Source: Oryzihumus sp036391795 (GTDB taxonomy: Bacteria > Actinomycetota > Actinomycetes > Actinomycetales > Dermatophilaceae). From it: 31,600 bases of DNA. The stretch is from positions 1 through 31,600 of the forward strand of contig NZ_DASVZH010000221.1 of assembly GCF_036391795.1 (NCBI RefSeq), read 5' to 3'. Below the pieces are notes generated by a model. The model ran no database searches, had not been told where the DNA came from, and worked only from the letters and a program-made list of their open reading frames with translations. Within the stretch, counting starts at the first letter, position 1, and every line of letters starts with the position of its first letter. Below are positions 6,742 to 15,219 of the stretch, in pieces. Both the position numbers and the translations under genes were made by a program.

Positions 6742-7943
6742 GGTCGGCGGACCTCTTTCTCCAGGGTGGCCAGCAGCTGGCCGAGGGCGATCAGGGACGA
6801 GTCGTCGACGGGTGGCCGGGTCAGCGCGGCGCCGACCTCGTCGATGCGACGGCCGGTCACCGCCGCGACCGCGGCGGCGAGAGTGGCCGGGGCGGTGCCG
6901 CGCGGCAGCCCGAGGTATGCCGTGAGCCGGGTTCGCGTGCCGGCCTGCAGCACGGCCGCGGCCCGGGTGCGGTCCCCGGCCCTGCGGTACATGCGGGAGC
7001 GGCTGCGGGTGGTCTCGGTCGCGCTGACCACCGCCGGCAGCGGCTCGACGACGAGGCGGCCGAGCCGCCGGCCGCGCCAGAGCATGAGGGCCAGCACGGC
7101 GCTGGCGCCCAGCACCAGCCCGGGCGTGAGCCACCGGGGCAACAGGGTGTCGAGCGAGGTGGGGTCGGTGACCGGCACGTCGAGGTCGCTGGCGACGTAC
7201 CACAGCACGCGGTCGGTGCGACCGGCCAGCCGCAGCGCGATCGCGGCGTTGTCCGCGCGCAGGATGCTGCCGTTGGCCAGCGTCTCGGGGCTGCCCAGCA
7301 GCACGACCCTGGGGTGTGATGCGGACGCGTCCACCGAGGCCATGATGCCGCCGCCGAGGTCGGCGAAGCAGGTGGTGACGGTGGGCGGGAAGTAGTGCCG
7401 TGGCAGGTAGACCCGGTCCCCGCCCGAGATCTCCAGGTCGCGCCCCAGGGAGGGCTCGTCGCAGCCGGCGGGGACCGCGTCCCAGACCGGGCCGGCACGC
7501 ACGTCGACCGGCAGGCCCAGACCCTCGGTGACGTCCTGGCCGGGGTCGAGCAGCACGATCGACGACGCCCCCCGGGCGTGGCGGCCGAGGTGTGCCGCCG
7601 TGGTGCGCGACAGGTTCGTGGTGCTGGTGACCAGGACCGTCGTGTCGGCATCGACGCCGGAGGCGAGCAGGTCGGCCTCGGAACGGACCACGTCGACGCG
7701 CACCCCGTGCTGTCGCAACACCTCGGCCACCGCACGGGCGCCGCCGGGACCCGCGTAGTCGGGGTCTAGGGGCGTGGTGTTCTCCGCGGAGGTGCCGGTG
7801 AACATCGTCAGCACCACGGCACCGAGCACGACGAGCAGCCCGATGGCGGCCGCGGTGCGGTGTCGTCGCAGACGCGCCGGCCAGCCCAGGGACGCGGAGC
7901 CGGTGCCGGTCCCGGTCACGGTGGGGTCCTCGAGGACGGTCAC
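6738..7943 (-). CDS. DUF4350 membrane protein
   Basis: A 401-residue protein with a GTG start overlapping the DUF4129 stop by 4 bp (GTGA). A first membrane helix spans about 31-50, and the DUF4350 domain follows (NTTPLDPDYAGPGGARAVAEV onward, to about 235). It has a GATase-like alternation of strands and helices (VLVTSTTNLSR, SSIVLLDPGQD, VVLLGSPETLANG). A second membrane helix covers about 282-300 (LTPGLVLGASAVLALMLW). The C-terminal ~100 residues are cytosolic and Arg/Ala-rich. DUF4350 proteins are regularly found between DUF4129 and MoxR genes in actinobacteria; no biochemical function is established. Two predicted extracytoplasmic cysteines (in PAGCDEPSL and TTCFADL) might form a disulfide. 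Confidence 0.85.
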
Positions 7944-8599
7944 GGCGCCGCCACCGCGGGGTCGGCGCAGGTCAGCACCGGCCGGGCGCGGGTCAGCCGG
8001 GCGTCGAGCGCCACGACCTCCTCGGCGTCGGCGCGGCCGAGGTGGCGCTCGCCGTAGCGCACGGCGTCGAACCGGTCCGCGGCCCGGCGCAGGGCGTCGA
8101 CCTCGTCGGGGAACCGGGGCACCAGGGCCAGGGCCACCTCGTGGGCGGTGCTGCCCGGGGTGTCCTCCAGCAGGGTCCGGTCGGTCGCCTCACGGGTCAG
8201 CGCGCGGTAGGCGTCGGCCAGGGCGTCGTCGAAGCGGCCTTCGGCGAGCGCTGCGGCGACCCGCGCGCGATACATGGCGGCCGTGGTCAGGGGGTCGGTG
8301 AGCACGGCCGCGCCGCGGCCGGGGAGCCGGCGCTCCCGCCGGACCCGGGGCAGCACGAAGGCCAGCAGGGCGATGACGGCGGCGGCGACGACGGCGGTGA
8401 CCAGGGGCGACCAGCCCGCCGCGCTCGTCTGGCTCTGCTCGAACAGCCGGTTCCACTGTTCCTGCAGCCAGTCCATGATCCGCTGCAGGAGGGGGGCCTG
8501 GTGGTGGTACGCCGGTCTGGTGAGCTCCTGGCGCAGCCAGGCGCGGGCCTGCCCGGGTGAGGGCTCGAGGGCGCGCGGCAGGAGGACCGGTCGGCTCAT
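7940..8599 (-). CDS. DUF4129 membrane protein
   Basis: A 219-residue protein with one clear membrane helix (about 65-84, LVTAVVAAAVIALLAF). Ahead of it is an amphipathic segment (WLRQELTRPAYHHQ, DWLQEQWNRLFEQS); behind it is the helical DUF4129 domain (about 105-185, with YRARVAAALAEGRFDDALAD and AYRALTREATD). The ATG at 8599 is preferred to the upstream frame because it falls 10 bp after the stop of the preceding gene. The 4-bp overlaps with its downstream neighbours indicate one co-translated operon. DUF4129 is also found fused to transglutaminase-like proteins in other actinobacteria, which supports an envelope role; this copy has no transglutaminase domain. Confidence 0.85.
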   Translation of the reverse strand: MSRPVLLPRALEPSPGQARAWLRQELTRPAYHHQAPLLQRIMDWLQEQWNRLFEQSQTSAAGWSPLVTAVVAAAVIALLAFVLPRVRRERRLPGRGAAVLTDPLTTAAMYRARVAAALAEGRFDDALADAYRALTREATDRTLLEDTPGSTAHEVALALVPRFPDEVDALRRAADRFDAVRYGERHLGRADAEEVVALDARLTRARPVLTCADPAVAAP

Positions 8600-8609
8600 G
8601 GCTCGCGTC

Positions 8610-9692
8610 TCAGCCCCGGCGTCCCGCGGCGTCGGCGGCGGCACGGATCAACGTCACGTCCAGGCCCTCGAGCCGGATGCGGCGGTCGATGTAGAGCAGG
8701 CCGACCACCCCCGCGGTGAACGGGGTGGTCAGGGTGCCGGACACGATCTGGCCCAGGTGGGAGGCGAGCACCATCATCACCAGGCCGCTCTGCAGGTTGT
8801 CGCCGGTGGCCGCCATGCCGACCACACCCACCAGCGAGAAGGGGACGGCCAGCATCGACCCGGCGATCGCGGCGATCACCGACACGAGCACGATGATGCC
8901 GAAGGTGCGCCAGAAGGCCCCCCGGGTCAGGGCGAAGGAGCGGCGCAGCCCCTGCCGGACCCCCGCCCCCTCCAGGACGATTGTGGGCGCCGCGAGCGCG
9001 GTGCGGGTGCTGAGCCAGATCGCGGCGGCGGCGCACGGGAGCCCGCCGAGGACCCCCACGAGCACGCCCACCCTGCCGTTGACGGTGAAGGCGAGGAGGA
9101 TGGCGCCGCCGACGACGAGCAGGGTCGGCACCAGGATCGTCAGGCCCACCAGCAGCTGTGCTCCCAGGACCGGCAGCAGCCGGCGCCGGGTGCTCGACCA
9201 GGTGCGCCCCATCGTGGTCCGGCGGCCGAGGACGGCCTCGCCGATCACGTGGACCAGCAGCCCGCTGAGCAGCCCGGTGGCCAGCCAGGTGAACAGCCAC
9301 TGCGCCAGGCTGGCCGGCACGGTGCCGACGCTGTCCATGCTCGAGGTGTCGTTCGGTGACGGCACCGACACCATCGTCAGCAGGGTGGAGATGACGGCCG
9401 AGGGGATGAGGCAGGCCAGGATGACCAGCGCGGACAGCCCCAGGGTGGCCCCGGGGTTGCGCCGGATCGCCTTGACCGACCCGTCCATGACGTCGCCGAG
9501 GCCGAGCGGCCGGAGGGCGACGATGCCCGGCTTGTGCAGCACCGGCATCGCGTAGGCCGGGGCCGCGGGGTGGCCCCCGGCCGGTGCCGCTCCCGGCGTG
9601 AACGCGGGGGCGGCACCGGGCGCGGTGGCACCGGGGTGGCCCGGAGGCGGGTACGCCTGGCCCGGAGGCGGGTAGCCGCCGTGCTCCGTCAT
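8610..9692 (-). CDS. Polytopic membrane protein (glycerophosphodiester phosphodiesterase membrane-domain-like)
   Basis: A 360-residue protein starting MTEHGGYPPPGQAYPPPGHP. Residues 1-60 are a Pro/Gly/Ala-rich cytosolic tail. Then comes the family-typical segment HKPGIVALRPLGLGDVMDGS, in which an amphipathic helix precedes the membrane part, and about six hydrophobic segments, the last ending in TAGVVGLLYIDRRIRLEGLD. This layout matches the actinobacterial membrane proteins annotated as glycerophosphoryl diester phosphodiesterase membrane domain. There is no catalytic phosphodiesterase domain, so the name should not be read as an activity. It is the first gene of the MoxR operon. The ATG follows GGGGGTTGAG, an imperfect ribosome-binding site. 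Confidence 0.8.
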   Translation of the reverse strand: MTEHGGYPPPGQAYPPPGHPGATAPGAAPAFTPGAAPAGGHPAAPAYAMPVLHKPGIVALRPLGLGDVMDGSVKAIRRNPGATLGLSALVILACLIPSAVISTLLTMVSVPSPNDTSSMDSVGTVPASLAQWLFTWLATGLLSGLLVHVIGEAVLGRRTTMGRTWSSTRRRLLPVLGAQLLVGLTILVPTLLVVGGAILLAFTVNGRVGVLVGVLGGLPCAAAAIWLSTRTALAAPTIVLEGAGVRQGLRRSFALTRGAFWRTFGIIVLVSVIAAIAGSMLAVPFSLVGVVGMAATGDNLQSGLVMMVLASHLGQIVSGTLTTPFTAGVVGLLYIDRRIRLEGLDVTLIRAAADAAGRRG

Positions 9693-9721
9693 CTCAACCC
9701 CCGTATCCCGTGCGTGGCTCA

Positions 9722-9751
9722 CGCCATGATCGCCCATCAGAGGTCATGGCG
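9722..9751 (-). terminator. Inverted repeat ahead of the MoxR operon
   Basis: CGCCATGA (9722-9729) and TCATGGCG (9744-9751) form a perfect 8-bp stem with a 14-nt loop, between the lipoprotein gene (stop at 9772) and the first gene of the MoxR operon (start 9692). It could terminate lipoprotein transcripts or serve as an operator for the operon; position alone does not decide. Confidence 0.35.
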
Positions 9752-9771
9752 CAGGCAGTAGCGTCAGCCCG

Positions 9772-10524
9772 TCACATCCCGGGGATCTTGGCGATCTGGC
9801 TGGCCGTGGGCGCGGCGATCGGCTGGACGGCGTCCCACTCGGTGAAGTCCATCGTGCCCTTGTCCTTGCCGGTGGGCATGGACACGCGGAGCAGGTGGTG
9901 GGTGTCGTCGGCGGCGATGTAGAGGTGTGCTTCGTCGCCGCCGACCCGGTCGCTGAGCACCCACGCGGCCTGGCCGTTGACGGTGCCCGCCTCGACCTTC
10001 GTGGTCAGCTTGGCGAAGGCCGGCATGCTCTTGTCCTCGAACATGCTCTTGAGCAGCGAGGTGACCGTGAGGTCGTCCATGCCCTTGGCCGCGTCGGCCG
10101 GCAGCTTGAAGTACTTGTTGCCGATCATCTGCGCCACCTCGGCGCCGGCGTTCTTGCGCCAGTACTCCTGGGTGGAGCGCATGTAGACGGCGCCGCCGAC
10201 CCGGCGCAGCTCGAAGGTGCCCTCGGCGCCGGCGCCCACGCTGCCGGTCACGTCGCCGGCCTTGGTGCCCGCGAGGTCCAGCATCAGGTGCTCGCCGTCG
10301 GACATCATGTCGCCCTTGAGGTGCACGCTGGACGCGGCGAGGGCACTCGCGCGGGCCTGCTTGTAGAGGACGTCGGCGGCCGGCTTGCTCGCAGCCTTCG
10401 TCGTGGTGGTGCTGGCCTTCGACGTGGCCGCGCCGGTCGCGGCCGGGCCGCAGCCGGTCAGGGCGAGGAGGCCGGCGAGGGCGAGCGCGGACAGGGCTGG
10501 GACGCGGCGGATGGACGTGGACAT
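9772..10524 (-). CDS. LppX/LprG-like secreted lipoprotein
   Basis: A 250-residue protein with a lipoprotein signal: charged start, hydrophobic core (LSALALAGLLAL) and lipobox LTGC with Cys25 as the lipid-attachment residue. A Thr/Ser/Ala/Lys linker (26-50) follows. The mature domain has SSVHLKGDMMSDGEHLMLDL, then GTFELRRVGGAVYMRST, then WVLSDRVGGDEAHLYIAADD and HHLLRVSMP, consistent with the LolA/LppX half-barrel that binds lipids in mycobacterial LprG/LppX. The binding of a lipid here is inferred from fold resemblance. It is anchored on the outer face of the membrane and stands alone between an inverted repeat (10556-10583) and the MoxR operon. Confidence 0.8.
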   Translation of the reverse strand: MSTSIRRVPALSALALAGLLALTGCGPAATGAATSKASTTTTKAASKPAADVLYKQARASALAASSVHLKGDMMSDGEHLMLDLAGTKAGDVTGSVGAGAEGTFELRRVGGAVYMRSTQEYWRKNAGAEVAQMIGNKYFKLPADAAKGMDDLTVTSLLKSMFEDKSMPAFAKLTTKVEAGTVNGQAAWVLSDRVGGDEAHLYIAADDTHHLLRVSMPTGKDKGTMDFTEWDAVQPIAAPTASQIAKIPGM

Positions 10525-10555
10525 GGAGGTACCCCCGGACTGAGAAGATGGATGT

Positions 10556-10583
10556 GCGATCCGTCACGAATTGTCCGGATCGC
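10556..10583. promoter_or_regulatory. 8-bp inverted repeat upstream of the lipoprotein gene
   Basis: GCGATCCG (10556-10563) and CGGATCGC (10576-10583) are perfect inverted arms with a 12-bp AT-richer centre (tcacgaattgtc). It lies 32-59 bp upstream of the lipoprotein ATG, so it could be a repressor site in that promoter or the terminator of the kinase gene that ends at 10626. Confidence 0.35.
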
Positions 10584-10625
10584 GCGGAATCTATCAGTCT
10601 CCTGTGAGCGCTCGAACGGGAGGGA

Positions 10626-11300
10626 TCAGGTGTTGACCGCGTGCCCGGCGAGCAGCCGCTCGGCCTGCGCGGGAGTGCAGGCACGGGCACCCAGGGACTC
10701 CTGGCGGGCGACGATCCCGGGCTCCTGGCGGCACAGCAGCAGGCCGCGCCGCCAGAGCACCCGCGGCGGCTTGCGTCGCTCGGACAGGTCGCGCAGGAAG
10801 CGGCGCCAGAACGTCAGCCACCGGTTGTGCCGCACGCAGAACGCCTCCAGCAGCAGGCCCTGCGCCGCGAGCGTCGGCACGACCTCGGCGGCGAAGATGC
10901 CCTCGGCCAGGATGACGTCGCCCGGCCCGGCGTGGACGGTCGCGTGCCCGGTCGCCCGTGAGGCGCTGATGTCGTACTGCGGCACCCGCACCCGCCCGTG
11001 CGTCACCAGCTCGGTCAGCGCGGCCACGGCCCGGTCGGCGTGCCAGGAGTCGGGGTGGTCCCAGTCGACGATGCCCATCTCCAGCACCGGCAGCAGCGGG
11101 TCGTCACCGTCGCGGTAGAAGTCGTCGAGGCGGACCACGGGCCAGCCGTGCCGCTCGGTGAGCCGGCGCGCCAGCCGCGACTTGCCCGACCCGCTCGGCC
11201 CGGCCAGGACGACCACCCGGCGGCGGACCTCCGACGCCGGCGGACCCGTCGGCGCGGCGGGGGAGTCGTGCACGGACACCGGGGCGGGATCAGCAGGCAC
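10626..11300 (-). CDS. Uridine-kinase-like P-loop protein
   Basis: A 224-residue protein in the phosphoribulokinase/uridine kinase fold. Walker A GPSGSGKS is at 34-41, followed by VVRLDDFYRDGDDP, where the DDFY segment is typical of uridine kinases, and later VDWDHPDSW and GDVILAEGIFAAE (Walker B-like with the catalytic-region Glu). The C-terminal part is Arg-rich (WRRFLRDLSERRKPPRVLWRRG). The family phosphorylates uridine or cytidine; many actinobacterial members of this type have no tested substrate. The GTG at 11300 is chosen because TACAAT lies 8 nt upstream, as in a leaderless mRNA; the 13-residue upstream extension would overlap that promoter. A link to the purine salvage genes in the same window is possible but unproven. 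Confidence 0.82.
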   Translation of the reverse strand: MPADPAPVSVHDSPAAPTGPPASEVRRRVVVLAGPSGSGKSRLARRLTERHGWPVVRLDDFYRDGDDPLLPVLEMGIVDWDHPDSWHADRAVAALTELVTHGRVRVPQYDISASRATGHATVHAGPGDVILAEGIFAAEVVPTLAAQGLLLEAFCVRHNRWLTFWRRFLRDLSERRKPPRVLWRRGLLLCRQEPGIVARQESLGARACTPAQAERLLAGHAVNT

Positions 11301-11498
11301 GGACCCAGATTGTATGCCGTCCGGCCACCTCCCCTTCACGTCGAGAGTGAGGGGGGACAGAGGTCACGGAAGGGTCGCGACTGCTGGCGCGGCCGGCATA
11401 CCGCGGCGCATGCTGGAGGCATGGGCAGCCTGCACCGGGCCACTGCGGCGACGGTGCGTGTCGTCGTTGCACTGGGGCACGCACTGGGAGTCTCACGC
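11301..11498. other. Divergent intergenic region with two octamers
   Basis: About 200 bp between the leftward kinase-like gene and the rightward small gene. It holds the TACAAT promoter element and two copies of GTATGCCG (11312-11319 and 11394-11401, opposite orientation). An ATG at 11421, in frame with the next gene, would extend that gene into this region. Nothing else is recognisable. Confidence 0.5.
11309..11314 (-). promoter_or_regulatory. -10 hexamer TACAAT for the kinase-like gene
   Basis: TACAAT on the minus strand (11314-11309) ends 8 nt before the GTG at 11300, consistent with a leaderless transcript. It overlaps a GTATGCCG octamer (11312-11319). No clear -35 element is present. 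Confidence 0.45.
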
Positions 11499-11762
11499 GT
11501 GCCGCCGCAGCCGACGGCGCCGTCGCTGGAGCGGATCTGCGCCGACCTGCACCGCCTCGACGTCGAGCGGGCGCGGCTGCTGGCCAACCCGCACATCCCC
11601 GCGCTCTACCACCGGCTGCTCGCGGTGAGCTGGGCCTATGACCATGCGCTCCGCGACGCCTGCAGCGCGCTGGGCGTGCCTGCCCCGGAGCGTGACCCGT
11701 TCGGGCAGGCCGAGCGGCTGGCCACCGAGGCGGAGCTGAGCGCGGCCGGCCTGCGCTGGTGA
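11499..11762 (+). CDS. Small helical protein of unknown function, 87 residues
   Basis: I do not recognise a named family. The sequence PSLERICADLHRLDVERARLL, then NPHIPALYHRLLAVSWAYDH, is strongly helical, with a likely antiparallel helix pair and a Pro-rich joint, and ends DPFGQAERLATEAELSAAGLRW. No signal peptide or membrane segment. The GTG at 11499 has GGGAG eight bases upstream; an in-frame ATG at 11421 would add 26 residues but its AGG lies too close. It is convergent with the aldehyde dehydrogenase operon across a strong terminator. Confidence 0.6.
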   Translation: MPPQPTAPSLERICADLHRLDVERARLLANPHIPALYHRLLAVSWAYDHALRDACSALGVPAPERDPFGQAERLATEAELSAAGLRW

Positions 11763-11784
11763 CCGCGGCGGGGCACGGAACGCG

Positions 11785-11819
11785 CCGAGGGACCCCGCGC
11801 GGTGCGCGAGGTCCCTCGG
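11785..11819. terminator. Strong bidirectional terminator hairpin
   Basis: CCGAGGGACC (11785-11794) pairs with GGTCCCTCGG (11810-11819). After a C/A mismatch the stem continues with CGCGC (11796-11800) and GCGCG (11804-11808) around a 3-nt loop. It lies between the convergent small gene (stop 11762) and the aldehyde dehydrogenase-like gene (stop 11839). Confidence 0.8.
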
Positions 11820-11838
11820 GTCAGGGGTTCGGGGGTGC

Positions 11839-12771
11839 TCAGACGCCCTTGGGGTGCCAGACCGTCTTGGTCTCGAGGTAAGCCCGCATCCGCGAGAGGT
11901 CCGGCGTGATGGACCAGTCCGGCTCGACGGCGGACTCGCCGGTGCCGGCCGGGCGCACGACCCGCTTGAGGTTGTCGGTGGCCGCCAGCTCCAGGTCGCC
12001 CCACGCCACGCCCTCGGCCCCGGCCGCGCCGGCGAGGTCGATGGCGTTGACGTCCATGTGAGAGGCCAGCCACGGAGCCACCTCGGCGGTCCGGCCGGTG
12101 ATCAGGTTGATCACGCCGCCGGGCACGTCGGAGGTGGCCAGCACCTCGGAGAGGGTGATCGCCGGCAGCGGCCGGTCCTCGCTGGCGAGGACGACGGCGG
12201 TGTTGCCGCTGACCACGATCGGCGCGAGCACCGACACCAGGCCGAGCAGTGAGGACTTCTGCGGCGCGAGGGCGGCCACGACACCGGTCGGCTCGGGGGC
12301 CGAGATGTCGAAGTACGGGCCCGCCACCGGGTTCAGGCCGCCGAGGACCTGGGCCAGCTTGTCCGGCCACCCGGCGTACCAGACCCACCGGTCGATCGCC
12401 TGCGACACCAGCGTCTCCGCCCTGGCGGCGGTGACGCCCTCGGCCGCAGCGACCTCGGCGACGAACTGCGCGCGCCGGCCCTCCATCAGCTCCGCGACGC
12501 GGTAGAGCACCTGCCCGCGGTTGTATGCCGTGGCGCCGGCCCACTTGGCGAACGCGCCCCGCGCGGCGACGACCGCGTCACGGGCGTCCTTGCGCGAGCC
12601 CATGGCCGCGTTGGCCAGGAACCGGCCGCGGCTGTCGGTGACCTCGTAGGTGCGACCGGACTCGCTGCGGGGGAACGCGCCGCCGACGTAGAGCTTGTAG
12701 GTCTTGCGGATCTCCACCCGCGGCTCGGCGGCCTCGGTGGTCGCCTTCTTCCGGGTTGCGGCGGGGCTCAC
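11839..12771 (-). CDS. Degenerate aldehyde dehydrogenase-like protein lacking the catalytic domain
   Basis: A 310-residue protein with a GTG start overlapping the upstream gene's stop by 4 bp (GTGA). Residues ~20-235 follow the ALDH N-terminal and cofactor-binding fold (KTYKLYVGGAFPRSESGRTYEV, then GNTAVVLASEDRPLPAITLSE, then PGGVINLITG). The sites that define the enzyme are gone: the PWNFP Asn is replaced by APQKSS, LKPAE by LASED, and the segment that should hold the catalytic Glu, Cys and EEVFGPV is missing. After LAGAAGAEGVAWGDLELAA it jumps to a short tail resembling the ALDH C terminus (RAYLETKTVWHPKGV). It cannot be an active dehydrogenase by itself. It probably pairs with the complete ALDH encoded immediately upstream, like the inactive second domain of ALDH16-type proteins but as a separate gene. 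The frame is clean, so it is not obviously a pseudogene. Confidence 0.85.
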   Translation of the reverse strand: MSPAATRKKATTEAAEPRVEIRKTYKLYVGGAFPRSESGRTYEVTDSRGRFLANAAMGSRKDARDAVVAARGAFAKWAGATAYNRGQVLYRVAELMEGRRAQFVAEVAAAEGVTAARAETLVSQAIDRWVWYAGWPDKLAQVLGGLNPVAGPYFDISAPEPTGVVAALAPQKSSLLGLVSVLAPIVVSGNTAVVLASEDRPLPAITLSEVLATSDVPGGVINLITGRTAEVAPWLASHMDVNAIDLAGAAGAEGVAWGDLELAATDNLKRVVRPAGTGESAVEPDWSITPDLSRMRAYLETKTVWHPKGV

Positions 12772-14216
12772 TTGGCGGCTCCTGTCGTGACGTAGGCCTC
12801 GAGGCCGTGGCGGCCACCCTCCCGGCCGTAGCCGGACTCCTTGTAGCCACCGAAGGGCGAGGTCGGGTCGAAGCGGTTGAAGGTGTTGGCCCAGACCACG
12901 CCGGCGCGCAGCTGGTCGGCCATCCAGAGGATGCGTGAGCCCTTCTCGGTCCACACGCCGGCGGACAGGCCGTAGGGGGTGTTGTTGGCCTTGGCCACCG
13001 CCTCCTGCGGGGTGCGGAAGGTCAGCACCGACAGGACCGGGCCGAAGACCTCCTCCTGGGCGATGCGGTGGGTCTGCGAGACGCCGGTGAACACCGTGGG
13101 GGCGAACCAGAAGCCGCGGTCGGGCAGGTCGCACGGGGCGGTCCAGCGCTGGGCGCCCTCGGCCTCGCCGATGTCGGACAGCTCGCGGATGCGGGCCAGC
13201 TGGGCGGCGGAGTTGATCGCGCCCACGTCGGTGTTCTTGTCCAGCGGGTCGCCGACGCGCAGCGTCTTGAGGCGGCGCTTGAGGCGGCTGACGACCTCCT
13301 CGGCCACCGACTCCTGGACCAGCAGGCGCGAGCCCGCGCAGCAGACATGGCCCTGGTTGAAGAAGATGCCGTTGACGATGCCCTCGACGGCCTGGTCGAC
13401 CGCGGCGTCGTCGAAGATGATGTTGGCCGCCTTGCCGCCCAGCTCCAGCGTGGCCCGCTTGCGGGTGCCGGCGATGGAGCGCGCGATGGCCTTGCCCACG
13501 TCGGTCGAGCCGGTGAACGCCACCTTGTCGACGCCGGGGTGCTCGATGACCGCACGGCCGGTGTCACCGGCGCCGGTGAGGATGTTGACCACGCCCGCCG
13601 GCAGTTCGGCCTGCTGGCAGACCTCGGCGAACAGCAGCGCGGTGAGCGGCGTGGTCTCGGCCGGCTTGAGCACCACCGTGTTGCCGGCGGCCAGGGCCGG
13701 GGCGATCTTCCACGACAGCATGAGCAGCGGGAAGTTCCACGGGATGACCTGGCCGACGACGCCGATGGCGCGCGGGTTGTCCCCGAGGCCGGCGTAGTCC
13801 AGCTTGTCGGCCCAGCCGGCGTGGTAGAAGAAGTGCGCCGCGGCGAGCGGGACGTCGACGTCGCGCGACTCCTTGATCGGCTTGCCGTTGTCGATGCTCT
13901 CCAGGACCGCGAACTCGCGGGCGCGCTCCTGCAGGATGCGCGCGATACGGAAGAGGTACTTGCCGCGCTCGGCGCCGGAGAGGCGACCCCAGACTCCGTC
14001 GTAGGCGCGGCGGGCCGCGCGCACCGCGCGGTCGACGTCGGCCTCGCTGGCCTCGGTGACCTCGGCGAGGACCTCCTCGGTGGCCGGGCTGATGGTCTTG
14101 AACGCGGAGCCGCCCTCGGACTCGACGAACTCACCGCCGATGAAGAGCCCGTAGGAGGGCTTGATGTTGACGATCGCGCGCGACTCGGGCGCGGGCGCGT
14201 ACTCGAACTTGGACAC
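12768..14216 (-). CDS. Aldehyde dehydrogenase, catalytically complete
   Basis: A 482-residue NAD(P)-dependent aldehyde dehydrogenase. PWNFP with Asn161, LKPAE with Lys184, FTGSTDVG (234-241) for the dinucleotide, LELGGK with catalytic Glu258, FNQGHVCCAGSR with nucleophile Cys292, and the EEVFGPV loop are all present. It ends SPFGGYKESGYGREGGRHGLE. Family length is normal. GTG start 19 bp after the deoC stop, preceded by GAGGCG, and 4-bp overlap with the degenerate ALDH gene downstream. Next to deoC, the likely substrate is the acetaldehyde released by the aldolase, giving acetate; the sequence alone does not fix substrate or cofactor preference. Confidence 0.93.
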   Translation of the reverse strand: MSKFEYAPAPESRAIVNIKPSYGLFIGGEFVESEGGSAFKTISPATEEVLAEVTEASEADVDRAVRAARRAYDGVWGRLSGAERGKYLFRIARILQERAREFAVLESIDNGKPIKESRDVDVPLAAAHFFYHAGWADKLDYAGLGDNPRAIGVVGQVIPWNFPLLMLSWKIAPALAAGNTVVLKPAETTPLTALLFAEVCQQAELPAGVVNILTGAGDTGRAVIEHPGVDKVAFTGSTDVGKAIARSIAGTRKRATLELGGKAANIIFDDAAVDQAVEGIVNGIFFNQGHVCCAGSRLLVQESVAEEVVSRLKRRLKTLRVGDPLDKNTDVGAINSAAQLARIRELSDIGEAEGAQRWTAPCDLPDRGFWFAPTVFTGVSQTHRIAQEEVFGPVLSVLTFRTPQEAVAKANNTPYGLSAGVWTEKGSRILWMADQLRAGVVWANTFNRFDPTSPFGGYKESGYGREGGRHGLEAYVTTGAAK

Positions 14217-14235
14217 AGTTATCGCCTCGCGGTCT

Positions 14236-15213
14236 TCAGTCGATCGTGACGTAGTCGGCGCCGGAGTAGTGGCCGGTGGCCAGCTTCTGGCGCTGCAGGA
14301 GCAGGTCGTTGAGCAGGCTCGAGGCGCCGAAGCGGAACCAGTCCGGGTCGATCCAGTCCTCGCCGGCGATCTCGTTGACCATGACGAGGTACTTCATCGC
14401 GTCCTTGGTCGTCTTGATGCCGCCGGCGGGCTTGACGCCGACCATCTGGCCGGTGAGCTCGCGCCAATCGCGGACGGCCTCGAGCATGATCATCGTGACG
14501 GGCAGGGTCGCCGCGGGGGAGACCTTGCCGGTCGAGGTCTTGATGAAGTCGCCCCCGGCCAGCATCGACAGCCACGACGCGCGACGGACGTTGTCGTAGG
14601 TGACCAGCTCGCCGGTCTCCATGATGACCTTCAGGTGGGCGTTGGCACCCCCCTCGGTGCAGACCGCCTTGATCGCGGCGATCTCCTCGAACACCTGCAG
14701 GTAGCGGCCGGAGAGGAACGCCCCACGGTCGATGACCATGTCGATCTCGTCGGCGCCGTTCTTGATGGCGTCACGGGTGTCGGCCAGCTTGACCTCCATC
14801 GACGCGCGCCCGGAGGGGAAGGCGGTGGCGACGGCGGCGACGTGGATCCCGGTGCCCTGCAACGCGTCCACGGCCACGGGGACCAGGTCGTTGTAGACGC
14901 AGACAGCGGCCACGCGCGGCGTCGCCGGGTCCGACGGGTCGGGGTTCTTGGCCTTGGCGCACAGCGAGCGCACCTTGCCCTCGGTGTCCGCGCCCTCGAG
15001 CGTGGTCAGGTCGATCATGCCGATCGCGGTGTCGATCGCCCACGCCTTGGCGGTGGTCTTGATCGAGCGGGTGCCGAGGCCGGCGGCGCGCGCCTCCGCG
15101 CCGACCTGGTCGACGCCGGGGAGGCCGTGGAGCCACGTCGTCAGCGCGGCGTTGGTCAGGGTGCCGACACCGAGCAGGTCGGATGCTCTCTCGGCTGCGG
15201 GGGAAGAACTCAC
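14236..15213 (-). CDS. deoC: Deoxyribose-phosphate aldolase
   Basis: A 325-residue class I aldolase cleaving 2-deoxy-D-ribose-5-phosphate to glyceraldehyde-3-phosphate and acetaldehyde. DEIDMV (155-160, with the Asp equivalent to the proton-relay residue), GDFIKTSTGK with the Schiff-base Lys225, and GVKPAGGI with the second essential Lys261 are all present. It is longer than the ~220-residue E. coli-type enzyme because of an N-terminal extension of about 55 residues, as in the long DeoC subgroup. GTG start supported by TAGACT 6 nt upstream. It heads an operon with two aldehyde dehydrogenase-type genes. In the same window lie a purine nucleoside phosphorylase and a phosphosugar mutase that could supply deoxyribose-5-phosphate. 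Confidence 0.95.
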   Translation of the reverse strand: MSSSPAAERASDLLGVGTLTNAALTTWLHGLPGVDQVGAEARAAGLGTRSIKTTAKAWAIDTAIGMIDLTTLEGADTEGKVRSLCAKAKNPDPSDPATPRVAAVCVYNDLVPVAVDALQGTGIHVAAVATAFPSGRASMEVKLADTRDAIKNGADEIDMVIDRGAFLSGRYLQVFEEIAAIKAVCTEGGANAHLKVIMETGELVTYDNVRRASWLSMLAGGDFIKTSTGKVSPAATLPVTMIMLEAVRDWRELTGQMVGVKPAGGIKTTKDAMKYLVMVNEIAGEDWIDPDWFRFGASSLLNDLLLQRQKLATGHYSGADYVTID

Positions 15214-15219
15214 TGCGCG

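Noticed and set aside
13068..14249. Long rightward open frame opposite the aldehyde dehydrogenase gene
   Set aside because: It is the GC-driven antisense shadow of a gene with all ALDH motifs; its translation is a low-complexity Gly/Ala/Arg/Val string without domains.
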